Under the pieces are notes generated by a model. That model had not been told where the DNA came from and did not search any database. It worked only from the letters and a program-made list of their open reading frames with translations. The position numbers were made by a program, and so were the translations under genes. From Platycnemis pennipes (Eukaryota > Arthropoda > Insecta > Odonata > Platycnemididae): 64,000 nucleotides of DNA. This document shows, in pieces, positions 34,640-46,590 of the stretch; position 1 is the first letter of the stretch; every line of letters begins with the position of its first letter. The stretch covers positions 52,990,609-53,054,608 of the forward strand of contig OW121854.1 in the NCBI GenBank assembly GCA_933228895.1, read 5' to 3'.

Positions 34640-35430
34640 TTTGAATGGGGTTGGGGAAAGACCTTAAGATGGCTCCTCAAGTGGCCTCACGCGGCTCGTG
34701 ATAAGGCATGATGTGATAAGGTCCGCGGCATCAGGACAAAAGAGGGTGCGACGCGCTCCTTTACGCAGGGCGGAATATTTTCTCGCGGAGGGAATTTTCA
34801 GTTTTCTTCCGATACGGAGTGAGGGCGATGTACGTCCTGTGGCCGCGATTGGTGAGGAGATTGCGCGGATGAAGATGGCAGGTGAAGGACTGAAAGAAAA
34901 TGGGAATGATGCGGTGTGCTGAGAAAAGAATCGTGTCGGCGGCGTGGGCAGCCTCCCTTTCTTCTCCCGAGTACGCCTCGCAACTCCCACATCCTCGCGG
35001 ATACTGACGGGGCTATGGAATGCGGAAATGAGGTAGGGTGCGCGGTAAGGCATGAGGTGACGTGGGGAGGCAAGGGGGGGATGAAACGATAAAGACGCTG
35101 AGGTTGGCGGGTGCGAGATAGCGGGGGTTGAAAATGTCATTCGGTGAGATGCGACGGTTTTCTTTATTGAGCATTATTAAGGGAGCGATCCCAGGGACTC
35201 AAAGGTGAGAAAATGTTGATGGCATTTTTTTTAAGGTGGAAGAAAGGGAGAGTGGGCTTAGTGCATGGTGAAGTTACGGGGAGCGTTGGGCATAGTGAGT
35301 GGGAGGGAAGAAATAAAGTGTAAGATGAGATGGCCCAGGAGAGCGAGGTTAGGGGATGGAGGGTATCCCAGCGGGAGAAGAGTTTCGCACGAGAAGGTAC
35401 CCTTGCCTATGTGGGCACGACCTCATGGGA
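34640..35430 (-). other. GC- and purine-rich island (C/T on - strand)
   Basis: The plus strand is G/A-rich with many CpG words, strongest at 34680-35140 and again at 35215-35400. The minus strand opens a 158-codon frame (34664-35140), Ser/Pro/Arg-rich with no domain. It resembles the other skewed islands but has more CpG. Confidence 0.6.
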
Positions 35431-37274
35431 ACCTCGTGAGTCCCATTGTTTGTACAGCGCACTTAAATTTAAAGTTTCCCTTGGGTTGCACCACTCCTTT
35501 CACTATTTTTTTTTATGCATCCGATTTTCTGTACGGACCACCGAGCTGTAGTTTGCGTCTTGTTGTTTGTTACAAGCTGACTCAAGAGTGCCGGTTTTGA
35601 AAAAAAGTGTGATTTCTCTTAGTTTTACTATCTGGAAGACATTCTAACACGCTTGTATTAATTTCTTAAAGCAAACGCTACTACTCGATTCGTACGTACC
35701 TACTATTTCCCAAAACAATGTTTTAATAGTTCGAATTTCTTTATTGAGCATTAATGTTATATTTTATACGTCGTATTTGCATGGGTTAACAAGCTGTTAA
35801 CAAATGCATACTGTCATTGGTCTTGTTATCGTAGGGGAAAATTCTAGGAAATATCGTTTTACTTTTGCTGGCTTACTAGCTTTTGCCATGTTACTCAGTT
35901 TATCCGAAGCTGTAAACCTTGATGCAATGCCGCGAACTATAATCATAGCTTTGTTCATGAAATGAAACACTGCGCTTGATTAGCCTGCTATACCCTAATT
36001 GATTAATATTTTTCTCTCTATTAGAATCAATAGCATCATGGCAGTAGCTCTGTCTTATCTAGGAAGATCATTCTGTAACCAATTATTGGACTTTAAGGAA
36101 CGATGCTCCTTATTTGAGTTATATAGCCTTCGTTGGTTATTAAGTACATGGCATTGGATTAAGGAACTTTGTACTCCATGGTTAACCAGAGGGAGAACTT
36201 GCATGCATTCAAATGATAATACTGATTACTATGGGGAACCGTGATACATTTTAAGTTATTTTATTCATTTCTTTATGCTGTATGTAAACTTTGAATTCCC
36301 GAGAACCTCTCAGCGTATCCGAAATTTAAAAGCCAGATTATCTGTCATGGGTCAAAAATAAAAAAAAAATCATTAGTTCTTAGCCGCAACCCTGAATATT
36401 AATTTAAATTTTGTTTGTTTCATTTGTGATTTGTGTAGGTTGTATGTTTTTCAATGTTTCAATGTATGATTTCAATGTTTCATATTATTTAATGACCACA
36501 ATCTTTTGAAATGGACAATTTTTTTCTTCCGTTCTTTCATTTTGCTTTAACCTCGTTAAATAGCTCTGGCTTTTGCAGACTTCATACATAATATAGGCAC
36601 TTATTTGTATCGCGTGTGAGTTGACGATATCATGCGTCAACTGAGAACTATGATCTGCACCTTATAAACCTACATTTACGAGGGAATGGGTGAGTTTTCT
36701 GGGTAAAGTGACCACTTGTTAAAAAGTCTGGCATTATCGCCGCAAAAATAGCCTTAAAAAATAAAGTATTTGTGTCAATGAATGAATATTATAACACTTC
36801 AAAGGGCTCTAAGAAATATTCTATTTTTGTCCTTTCCATGAGGGGTTGCCAAAGATGAATGTCTAAGCCACTATGCTATGTAATTTGATCCGCTCATTTA
36901 TCACCCTCAGAAAATCCGAGATAGGGAAAGTTAAATTGGTTTCCGTGCATTGTTACGATCATATACCATCCATATCATAACTACTTGGCAATCTTTCCAG
37001 GGATCATTATTTGCTCCTGCTCCTTTATATTTAGACTTATTATTTTCCACGGCCCCCTTATTTTCTTCTAAAGGGGCATTTTTCCCAAAGCTTCTCCTCA
37101 GCCCTTGTATTTTAAAGCGTTTTATCCTCCCACGCACATTAAGATAAAGCTCCCTCTTCTTTTGCCATCTCGCTTTCTCACCCGTATTATTTTACACAAA
37201 GTCTAATACATAAATATACATCTATGTGAAAAAGTTTGAATATAAGTGTGTATGTGTTGATAAAATGCATGACC
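35431..37274. other. AT-rich unassigned sequence
   Basis: Nothing recognised; short frames only. Confidence 0.4.
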
Positions 37275-37388
37275 ATATATGTATATTATGCATACACCAT
37301 GGCTTTATTGCCTTCGGGGGAGTTACTCACACTAAGGTTTGGCGAGGGAAAGGGTAGGAGGTGAGGGAGGAGTGGTTGGGAGAAGGGA
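37275..37388. repeat. Shared head of skewed-island repeat, copy 1
   Basis: Aligns with 50089-50203 over about 115 bp. ATATATGTAT-TTATGCATA-ACCATGGCT is shared, then TATT, CTT-G-GGGAGTTAC, and after a diverged stretch GTGGTTG and AGAAGG. This copy runs straight into the purine-rich island at 37320-37640. Confidence 0.75.
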
Positions 37389-37740
37389 GGGGCGAAGGGA
37401 AGATGATGCTGAAAGATAGGGGAGGAAGGTCATAAAAAGGAGAAGATGCGAAGGGTGAGGGGCCAAGGGAGATGAGTCCAGGATGGTTGGAGGAGAATAA
37501 ATACGTGCGGGGCATGGTGGTGGAGGGGTTGAGATCGAGACGGAAGGATTTTTGGGGAAAGTGTTTAAGTGAGGGTACCCGTGGAGAGAGAAATATGGTG
37601 CTGTGGGCTAGAGATGGACGGGGGATGATTTCGCTTTTCGTTTCCCTCCCCTCCCCTTCTATCCATTCCCCTTTAAATCTTCTTCCTCACGCTCGTATTT
37701 TTTGGTTGTTTTTCTAAACCCGGGTCTACTTCTTGTTTCC
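37320..37740 (-). other. Skewed island: purine-rich, ending in a pyrimidine-rich block
   Basis: G/A-rich on the plus strand to about 37630, then C/T-rich at 37640-37740. Frames of 62-81 codons on both strands are compositional. The left edge is the shared repeat head. Confidence 0.65.
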
Positions 37741-37924
37741 TCTGTGCATGCGTCGTTATCCACATCTCTATCATCTAGTTTTTGTTTCTAGGACTCAGGA
37801 TTACCATCATCAATGGCAGTGAGCTTGCGTTGTTACTTGGTTAAGTTTTCGACCAGTTATTCAATATCCACTGGCTAATTTTATACTATCGACATTTTGT
37901 TGATACGTCATAGGTATCTTAAAA

Positions 37925-38115
37925 CACGATGGCCTGATGTAGACAATGGTCTATGGAAGGGTGAACGGGAAGAATAGAAAAGGTAGCTCTCGCATGAGTT
38001 ATATGGAGCAGGTCGTGAAGTCTGTGAAAGAGAGAAGATATGTCAATATGAAGAATGAAGAAATGAGTGGAGAGCTGCGTCAAACCAATCCTAGGATTGT
38101 TGACCATTGATGATG
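37925..38115 (+). mobile_element. LINE 3'-end fragment, first of a tandem pair
   Basis: Plus-strand remnant of the same C-terminal block: KHDGLM, a stop, TMVYGRVNGKN, MSYMEQVVKSVKERRYVNMK, then NPRIVDH and a GATGATGAT-like tail. Stops and a frameshift interrupt it. Confidence 0.75.
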
Positions 38116-38274
38116 ATTGTGTTGAGGCAGTGGTGGGAAAGTTTCGCATATGGTATGCTGGAGAACAGCTTTTAAGGTCCTCGTTACATATTCAACGTAT
38201 GTTAGTACATTATTTGAATATCATTGGTGAGGCAATTGCTTATTCCATAATGCATTGAATGGAACTGGAATCCC

Positions 38275-38515
38275 TGCCATAGTGTGTGAATTTGAGAATG
38301 AAGGATCAGAGCATTGGGCTTGGTATTTGGAACTATAATGCCATTCTTTAAGGGGAAAGTGATTGGGAATAAAGATAAAGTAAGGCCACGTGAGGGATAT
38401 ATGAAACAAGTAAGAAAAGAACTAAAGAAAATACTTAAATATGTAATGAAGTTAACCGGTAGGAAAATGGAGGGAATGGCTGCATTAAACCAATTTTAGA
38501 ATTGTTAACTTATGG
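38275..38515 (+). mobile_element. LINE 3'-end fragment, second of a tandem pair
   Basis: A plus-strand frame (38314-38499, 61 codons) reads GKVIGNKDKVRPREGYMKQV, then RKELKKILKYVMKLTGRKME and AALNQF at its end. The order and 3' end match the LINE C-terminal block, but the sequence differs from the copy 160 bp upstream, so it represents another subfamily. Confidence 0.7.
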
Positions 38516-39229
38516 AAATACGGCCGTTTGCTGCCAGACCATTCCTTGGGTTGAATAATGTTGTATTCCAATACATGATGTATGAAATAAAATTTCCCTT
38601 CAATATGCCTGGCCATATCATGAGTCCCGTCACTCTTAGAGCGTCGAAATTGTTTTTACTATTGCATTAGCATTTTGAGACATTCTTGTTAACATAATAC
38701 AGATTTATAATTTTCAAGTTCCAAATTCATTTGGTGAAAACATGCTCGACTAAATTAAAATCATGCATTTGAAAACCTTAGGTATATATTTTTTGAAAGT
38801 CATAAATCAAGACTAATTTTTATTTATATTTGCATAGGTATGAACAACTAAGTTAAAGATTCAATCTGCAATATTTTAATCCATTAGACAGTTTTGCTTG
38901 AAAAACTTTTTCTAGATAGCATGTAGCATTGTAAGCAATGGTGGTCATTGCATGATATCTCACACGGAAACAAAATTATATGCTTAAATCAAATATGAGC
39001 AGAGAATTAAAAACATCATACGGTGCTATCAGAATTGTACGCGCGTACCTAAAATTTATCTCATCTAAACATTAAGCCTTTGATAACAATTCTTTACTAA
39101 TATTACGATATGAACGTTGGAGCGTAAAGTTTATTTTTGACCGGGTTAAGGATGAATAAAAGGTCTCAGGTGGCCATGGTTTTATTTATTTGTGGAAGAC
39201 GAGTAATCAGTGCACAACCTTCTAGAGGA
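38516..39229. other. AT-rich unassigned sequence
   Basis: Nothing recognised. Confidence 0.4.
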
Positions 39230-39660
39230 GGTAAAAAGTGCCCCCGGGGATGTTAGATTGTTCGGATCTTTGGATATTCAAGGGGGCTGATGCGTGAATG
39301 TTTTAGGAGGTTTGTAGGCTTTGGTAGGACTTCCGAGAAGCCTGTGAATAGCCAGAGGTGGAGGACAAAGGGACCAGCGTGAAGTAGTGAAGGGGTTTTG
39401 GAAGTGGAGGGAGGGGGAAGTGGGGAGTAAAGCTTGGACTCACATTAAAGGGAGATGTAATTTGGTTTGCTTTGGTTGCGGTGGTGTCCTGGACAGAACT
39501 CGGGCGGTTCTGGATGGGGTTTGGCGTTGGGGTTTGGGCAAGGGTGCTCAGGCTGCGTGTGGTGTCCTTGTGGTGCGTGAAGTGTCAGAGAGGCGCGTTG
39601 TGGAAAAGGGGTTGAATTTTGAAGCTCTGCGGTGAATGTTCTTCTCGTTGAATTGGTGAA
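39230..39660 (+). other. G/T-rich block with an 82-codon open frame
   Basis: Plus strand rich in G and T, with little C. The frame 39387-39635 has many Trp, Gly, Val and Arg residues, which follows from G/T-rich DNA. No domain is seen. The bias differs from the purine/pyrimidine islands. Confidence 0.45.
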
Positions 39661-41510
39661 GAGAGAAGTGATGAAGAGTACTGTAGTGTTTAACGCTACA
39701 TATGTAGGTGACCGAAAAGAGGTTTGACATGGTTATAGAAAACTTATTTTCTCCTTGAATAATAAATGAAAAGTAGTAACTGGTGGAGGGTTGTCAATTT
39801 TCCCTATATCGTTTCAGAGAAGGTATAGATAGACCTTCAAAAAGTCAGTGTCAATGTATGATGTGGCAATAATTGCATACAAGTGTGGGGATGTGATATA
39901 TTTAATATATTTGCACTCTTAGTTTCATACAGATATCAGGCCATTTACGTCAAGTATAGGAAATCAACATAAATAATAATGAGCATAATATACGTATTAA
40001 TGAACCCATTATGTATATAAGATTGCACGCTCATGCTAAATGCATTGACATCGAGAAACTACGGGTAAAATATTTGACATAAATATAACTGAAGGTTAAA
40101 GGCACGAAGTTTGAATAAGAAGTGCTGCTAAGCGCAAATACAAAATCTACTTTAACGAATAGAAGGTAAAAATACTATTAGGCCAGGAAATAAGTTCTTC
40201 AAACATCTTAGGCAAATTCGTAACCGAATTCATAATGTAAACCTGATCTTATATTAGGGTAAGCTTTGTCTATGAGTGACACGTTTGCGTCTTATTATGT
40301 CATCTACTATATAAGTGCGTAAAATCGGAGCTCATGGTTCATTCATAAGTAGCTGATATTGCTACGTGGGTGACATTCAACAACCATTCTACCAAAAGAG
40401 AATGAAATAGATTGGGAGAGATTTCACGGAGAGTTGTTGAATATAATATGCTTTCTCAGCTAAGACGAATGAAGAAAGGTCGACCCAACTCGCATAGTGA
40501 TGCCACTTCTAGAGCCCCGTAGTTTATTTCCATAGCTATTTACAATCCTCGGAACGTGTACCAATTCGGTTTGGAGGAGGCGCTAAGGAAACTGAAAAGG
40601 TAGACTTAGTAATTTGGGAACGTGGTGTTTAGATGTTGCATAGGGAGGCAAAACGGCTGAGAGGATGCGAGAAAAGGAGCAGAAAATTCGATTATTGTGT
40701 AGAGGAGCATGGACAGATGCGGTCGGCAATTTATCTGGTGGAAAATTTCTCACAGCTTCCCGGAAATGAAAAGTTTGGACTAACTTTCCTCGAACAGGAA
40801 CTTGTGGGGACACAATTACCCGATTCCAGTTTCTAGGAAGGAAAACGGGGGTTTTTGTTCCTAAAATGTTTTCTAACACCCATAATTAAATTTGACATTT
40901 AGAAGATGAGATGCCTATATAATGCTTAAAATTGTCTTTATGCTTCGTGATACCGAGCGTGCATATTAGGCAGTCATAGTTAATATAGGCTATTGTATTT
41001 ATTTTGATCAGGAGATTCTGAAATTTCCTGTGGTGAATTCCAAGTATTTCTTCGCAATTTTGTTTTAAAAGTTTTTTGAGAAGCATTAGGGAAAGAGCTT
41101 CAAGAGATGATGGGAATAAATTATTTTATCTAATCGCTTTCAATTATCGTAGGCACTGATGTGTTTTGTCTCTCGATAAAATCACGATTCATTCCAGTAT
41201 ATTATTCATGATATAAGATTGCAATGATTACGATTAGCTTTAAATAGAGGATCTTAGAGAAGTCCTAAGTGAAACATATTTTCTTTCAAATAACACGTAG
41301 TTAACATAGAAGGCATTATTGCAAATGAGATTGCATTTAACCTCAATTTTTGGTAGAATGTAATTTGTTTCGGCAGTCCTCTTTTTATATGCCAAATAGC
41401 ACCAAGAATAATTGTAAAGTTTTAATTCAAAAACCTTTTAGTGAGAGTTAGATACATGTAGTAATGTTGTTGGAGACTGATTGGAAGATTAAACCTTTAT
41501 AATTTTCAGG
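39661..41510. other. AT-rich unassigned sequence
   Basis: Nothing recognised; short frames only. Confidence 0.4.
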
Positions 41511-41633
41511 TTGAGTGTTAAATATAAACGAATTTCCATAGAAATGAATTGTTGAGTGTTAAATATAAACGAATTTCCATAGAAATGAATTGTTGAGTGT
41601 TAAATACAAACGAATTTCCATAGAAATGAATTG
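41511..41633. repeat. Three tandem copies of a 41-bp unit
   Basis: Units at 41511-41551, 41552-41592 and 41593-41633, starting TTGAGTGTTAAATA. The first two are identical; the third differs by one T to C change. A recent minisatellite-style expansion. Confidence 0.95.
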
Positions 41634-41749
41634 ATGAAATTGATAAATTTATTATCACTTGCCGTTCAGATTACTGAAATGTAGGTTTAATGTCTGACTT
41701 ACCTCTAAGTTTCCCTAAGGAAAAAAATCTTTTTGGTCTAGCATATCAT

Positions 41750-42000
41750 CAGTGATGCCAGATTGGGTGGGTTGAGGGGCTCTGCTTGTGGGTAAAAATT
41801 TCATTTGGCGGGTTCCCGCCAACTTAGGCTGGTCGGGCATTTTCCCCGGAAATTGGGTGGGTACCTAAAAATATCCCTAATTTCCCAATTTTATACAGAT
41901 AGATACCGTAAAACTCACGAAAACGTAAATAAAATAAAAAATAGTTTGACCGTTCCCCCCTGCCAAACACCCTTGAAATGGCTGGCAGGGTATTTTTTAG
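41750..42000. repeat. Cluster of perfect short hairpins
   Basis: Three 8-bp perfect stems lie within 190 bp: TTGGCGGG/CCCGCCAA with a 2-nt loop (41805-41822), AAATTGGG/CCCAATTT (41850-41857 with 41884-41891) and CCCTGCCA/TGGCAGGG (41958-41965 with 41983-41990). A CAGTGATGCCA word at 41750 resembles the end of some hAT elements, but no matching right end was found. Confidence 0.55.
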
Positions 42001-43287
42001 ACGTAGATGTTAAGTCAGGTTGAAGTGCAAGCACATAGACTATTATTCCTTAACTGATTGGGTGATTGTCTGAATGTAATCGGTCCGATGTTCGTCAGAT
42101 TTCCGCAAAAAATATCGCTAGTAGTTGGGCTGGAGTTGCAGAGAGTAATCAATAAATCATAGATAAATAAGTGTTCACGACTGCTGCTCGTATTTCATAC
42201 ATTATTTAAAGAAGGAAAAAAGAATGTAAAGATAACGAGAATACTGGGTGCATCACTTGAAGAGATAGATTGTTCCAAGGAAAGGTTTACACACTCCATT
42301 TCAAATTTTGAACTACTCGAAAAATGTTTCTGTTTCTTAGAAATGATTATTAATACTATCAATGAGCTTGATCCAGCAACAGCATATTATCACTGACCAG
42401 AGTCCTGACGCGAGACCCTACCAAAATGATCGAGCAGTTAGGAATATATGTAATATGCTGAGAATTAGAAAAATAAATCACTTAAGCATTAATTTAAGCA
42501 CTTCTAAAATATGTATAGTATTAATAGAATCATCTTCATTTCCTGTAAAAAAAGCAACAATTTTCAGTTAAAAAAAATATTTTTCTAACGGAGTATTGCA
42601 ACATTACAACTTTCAATGAACTTATTCCTCATTTAAAAAAGAAAATTTAATGAGGTATAAGTCGGTATTTAAATAAGGTATTTGACCATAAACATGTCGT
42701 AGGTTTAGAAATAATTAAAAATACGAATAACTGTTTTTCAAAACACTAAATTAATAACCTCTTGCAGTAGGAAATATTATGTTCAATGTTTCATAAAGTT
42801 TACCTAATTACTATTTGTTCCTCATATTGATCCACATATTCGTCATAATGCATTAATTCTAAAATCCTTTATTGTTTTCAGTAAATAATGAATTGACTAT
42901 GAATATACACGCAAAATTAAAAATAAATGTTAACGCAACATTGATTGCCTAAACATTCTATAATCTAATAATAGATTCATACTAGGAGAGCTCTGTCTCC
43001 CCTTTCGCCTAAGTTGGCTGAGCCCCCCTTTTCCTTTCGACCGTACTACCATTATTTTCTCGTGTTTATCAATAATTTTGTGATGGTAACAAGTCAGCAT
43101 TTTTTCCGAATTCATTTCTCATAGGCCCGATATGAAGGGGTATTCTTATCATGCTAGCGTACAGGCGAAAATGAAGCCAGAAGAACGAGAAGGTTCTACC
43201 TCCTGGGTAAAAAGACTATGAATTTTCTATTGCCTCTAATGAAGATATTTCGCGTATTAAAATACGATTAGCAATTAAACAGAGATT
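42001..43287. other. AT-rich unassigned sequence
   Basis: Nothing recognised. Confidence 0.4.
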
Positions 43288-43356
43288 ACGTTCGCATGCT
43301 AGCTAAAGAACCCACCTTTCATTCTAAGGGCCCAGGTTCGATTCCCGGCCGTTGCA
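43288..43356 (+). repeat. tRNA-derived SINE head
   Basis: A consensus B box GGTTCGATTCC (43335-43345) sits in GGCCCAGGTTCGATTCCCGG. An A-box-like GCATGCTAGCTAAAGAACCC precedes it at 43294. The body continues to about 43440. It is the least decayed B box in the window. Confidence 0.65.
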
Positions 43357-43440
43357 GTTTTTTCAGTGATTTGCCGGCCCCTAGATAGTACTGTAAAGAA
43401 AGATCTTCTTGTTCCGTGCTCAGTGTGTCTTATGAGACGC

Positions 43441-45839
43441 AAACCGTGGACGTTTTGAAACCTTTTGTTAAGAGCAGGCTAACATGGTCATCATTCACAA
43501 GTCATACAAATGACCCTATCTGTGGTTATTTTTTTCCAAATTTATGCTAGTACTACAGCCCCAGTAATAGTATCTGAAATTCATAGCAGAGGTGTCAGTA
43601 ATCATATATTCGCTATTTTAAAGACGTAAAAGTGCATGATGCTCCCCTTGGAGTTATATCTGTCACAAACCGTTGGTACAAATTTAACCAATAGATACCT
43701 TATAGTTGACATTGGTTTACCTAATTGCGCACTTGTACATGTTATATGACAAAGTTTTACTGTGGTTTCCATTAAAATTGCCAATTTCAAATTAAGGTTT
43801 CACTGCGTGCATGAGGAATGTCACCCGTGAGGTGTGCGAGTAGTAATATCATGTATCCTTGCCCACAAAAAATGGCCGATCCTGCTTCAAAAATCAGATA
43901 GTAGAATTCTTACTGGTAAAAATTAATTTTTTTAAGGTATTTTATTTCTTTTGGCTAATATTTTATGGCTGTTCGGTAATAAAAAAATTTAAAGTCCAAA
44001 AAGATATCAATATTGCAGACTGAATATCAGATTTTACCAAGTATTCTTTTAGAAAAATATTAATTTTTGCAAAAAGACAAATCCCGGACAATCAGGTGAA
44101 TAATATGTACCCTATATTCGGCTGGAGGCCTGCGTTTTGCCTGATTTTCCAAGTTCCATTTTCGTAAAAATTCTGGTTATCCAAATAATCAAGCATTGCA
44201 CTTTGACGTGACCACTTTTGATTTATATTATTATTATTTTGTATTATGGAATCGATATGGCCACCAGAGAGCTATTATACAATGCCTGATTTAATTGGCC
44301 AACATAAAATCTTACCGCATGGTCGTAATCAGTTTAAGAACTTGTGCTCTTTTATAATTACAGTATATGCACTATTGATTGCTAGAAGAAAATGTTTGCC
44401 AAGCGCTTCAATAGAAACTGTGCTCGACAGTGGTTGTAAGTGACGCATTGCAGTTGTGTCATATGCCTCACAGGATGCGTTAACAAACTCAATTGCCGGA
44501 AGGCAATAGCAGTTAAAGCACGAAGGATAGGTGGAGTAATTTAAGGGTTATATATTAATATTGAACTTGTAATTTAATGCTAGAAGCCTCAGTGCGTATT
44601 TTAGCCGGTATATGAATCAATTTAATGTATTGATTAAGGAGAATCGATGATGATTATTCCGTTTTTATACTTTTAAGGCATATTTCATAAGAAGTGAAAT
44701 GAAAGTAACTCTTTGTGTGTCATTACAGAAAAATTAAACTTCACTTTTGCAGGGAATGGTTAAATGAAATGGAAATGACAGCAATGCCTGGCTGACTAAA
44801 CAGTTCTACCTATTTTTCCAGGTTATGATAGCATTGAGACCTCTCGTGATAATCGATATCGGGAGCCCTGCTCCGCCACGTATGACAATTAGAGTTTAAT
44901 CTAACTGAACACAAATTAAATTTTAATGGTTTCTCTCTTAGGGTAGTGGGATATAGACATGAATTATAAGTCTTAAATATTGTTTATACCAAACAGCAGG
45001 GGGCGAATGAACAGCGGCGGAATAGCTGTCCCCGTGTTTTCTCCACTCCAACCAGATCAGAGTATAAAGCTGTTGAAAATTTATCATCAGTCGGATATTT
45101 TGAGACCAAGGATATCACATAAATGTCCGGCGAGCCTATAGTTAATGGTACAAAAATAGTGCTGAATTATTGATTTTCTGGATTTGCATGCATGGAGGTA
45201 TGATAAAATCTAAATTTCAGATCAAACGCTTGATTTTTGACCATTAGTGGCCGACTATCGGGAAAGTTTTCTTAAACGTTTGTTCTGATAGCAGAACAGT
45301 TGCGAGCAAGCAAAATAAATATTTCATCTAACATGGAAGACACCGCGATTGTAAACTGGCATGTTTTTAGGTGAGAAATGTTGTTCTTGTCTGATTTATT
45401 TTCCTAGATATGGTGCTAATCAGTAAAAACGGGACGTTAGACACAACTGAGGACGAATCACGTTTTCGAAAGTGTATGTTTCTTCAAATATCTTATTCTT
45501 TACTAGTAAAATAAATTACTCATTTTTTACCTCGACGGTTAATTAAAAAACCACTTTCAAACCATCGTCATTAATTGCTAGTAAACTGTGGAAGCTACCA
45601 AGCTGTAACGTATTTTATTTATGACGCCCTTCCACCAAGCAAAAGCTTCGCTTTTCTATTTCATCAGAGCGAACTTTTGACTACATGGAATCCGGGGAAT
45701 TTAATTTGGCACTCCTTCAAGAAGAAGTCACAGAAACTCAAAAGAAATTACTGCGGCTCTATAAGATCGGGGCTTGAACGCATCGGAGAAAAAGAGCGGC
45801 AAAAATATGAGGAATCATTAGCAGGGTGAAGCCTCTAAG
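43441..45839. other. AT-rich unassigned sequence
   Basis: Nothing recognised. Frames up to 84 codons (45575-45829) lack domain features. Confidence 0.4.
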
Positions 45840-46250
45840 TGCAGGAAGGTAAGGGATATGGGTCGTGCGGTAGTGGGGTAGAGGAAACGGGGGTTGAATT
45901 ACACGGGTTGGTACATGCGTGGGTGCCTCATCCCCTTCGTACGAGCTAATGCGATAAGGAGTGTGCCTGGAGTGCAAATAAGGAGTGGGATGAAAGAAGA
46001 GGGTGCGGGCCTCTGTGTATGTTAAGGGTTCCGCGTCGGTGCCCTGTGGGTACTCGCAGGGATTGAAGAGAAGGGCCAGCGCCCTACGATTGCACGCAGG
46101 GAAAGGTCGAGGGGGTTGTTACGGGACGTCCGGAACCTCGCGTGGAGAGGTGCTACGGGCCATGAGAGGAGGGACGCTGGAAATGAGGAAGGTTCGACCC
46201 TCGGCAACGACAGGGACGCATCCCTATTCCTTTCCATCTCCGCAGCTAAG
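45840..46250. other. GC-rich CpG-containing block left of a pyrimidine island
   Basis: G-rich and CpG-rich on the plus strand. A 168-codon frame (46003-46509) runs from here into the following island; its first part is Gly/Arg-rich and its second Pro/Ser-rich, following composition. Confidence 0.5.
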
Positions 46251-46590
46251 AAACATTCCGCTAACCGCCTCTTCACCCCACATCCCTCGCCTTTGGCCCT
46301 TCACTCTCCCTCTCCCTCCTGCCCTTTCACCTTCCTTTTTCTTCCATGGACCACACCCTACTCAAGTCCCTGACTCTCGTCTCCATCACCACCTCAAGTG
46401 GCATCTCCCGACCTCTAGTTCGGACGATGGCTTCGCCTCGGATTATGTGTGCATCATTTTTACCTTTCTCCTTTCACTCACCGCGTCTTCCTTTTCTTCT
46501 CCCACTTAACCCTTCAAGGGCGTCGTACTCGTCGTCCGAGGATTGCTCGGCGCTTGTTACCCGTTTCTACTCCTCCTCACTCGGTTGATT
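46251..46590 (+). other. Pyrimidine-rich island (C/T on + strand)
   Basis: C/T-rich plus strand with several overlapping open frames of 62-85 codons; read as compositional. Confidence 0.7.

Noticed and set aside
41511..41633. CRISPR array
   Set aside because: The 41-bp units are directly adjacent with no spacers, and the genome is eukaryotic.
43288..43356. Functional tRNA gene
   Set aside because: The B box is good, but the acceptor and anticodon stems do not pair and a SINE-like body follows.
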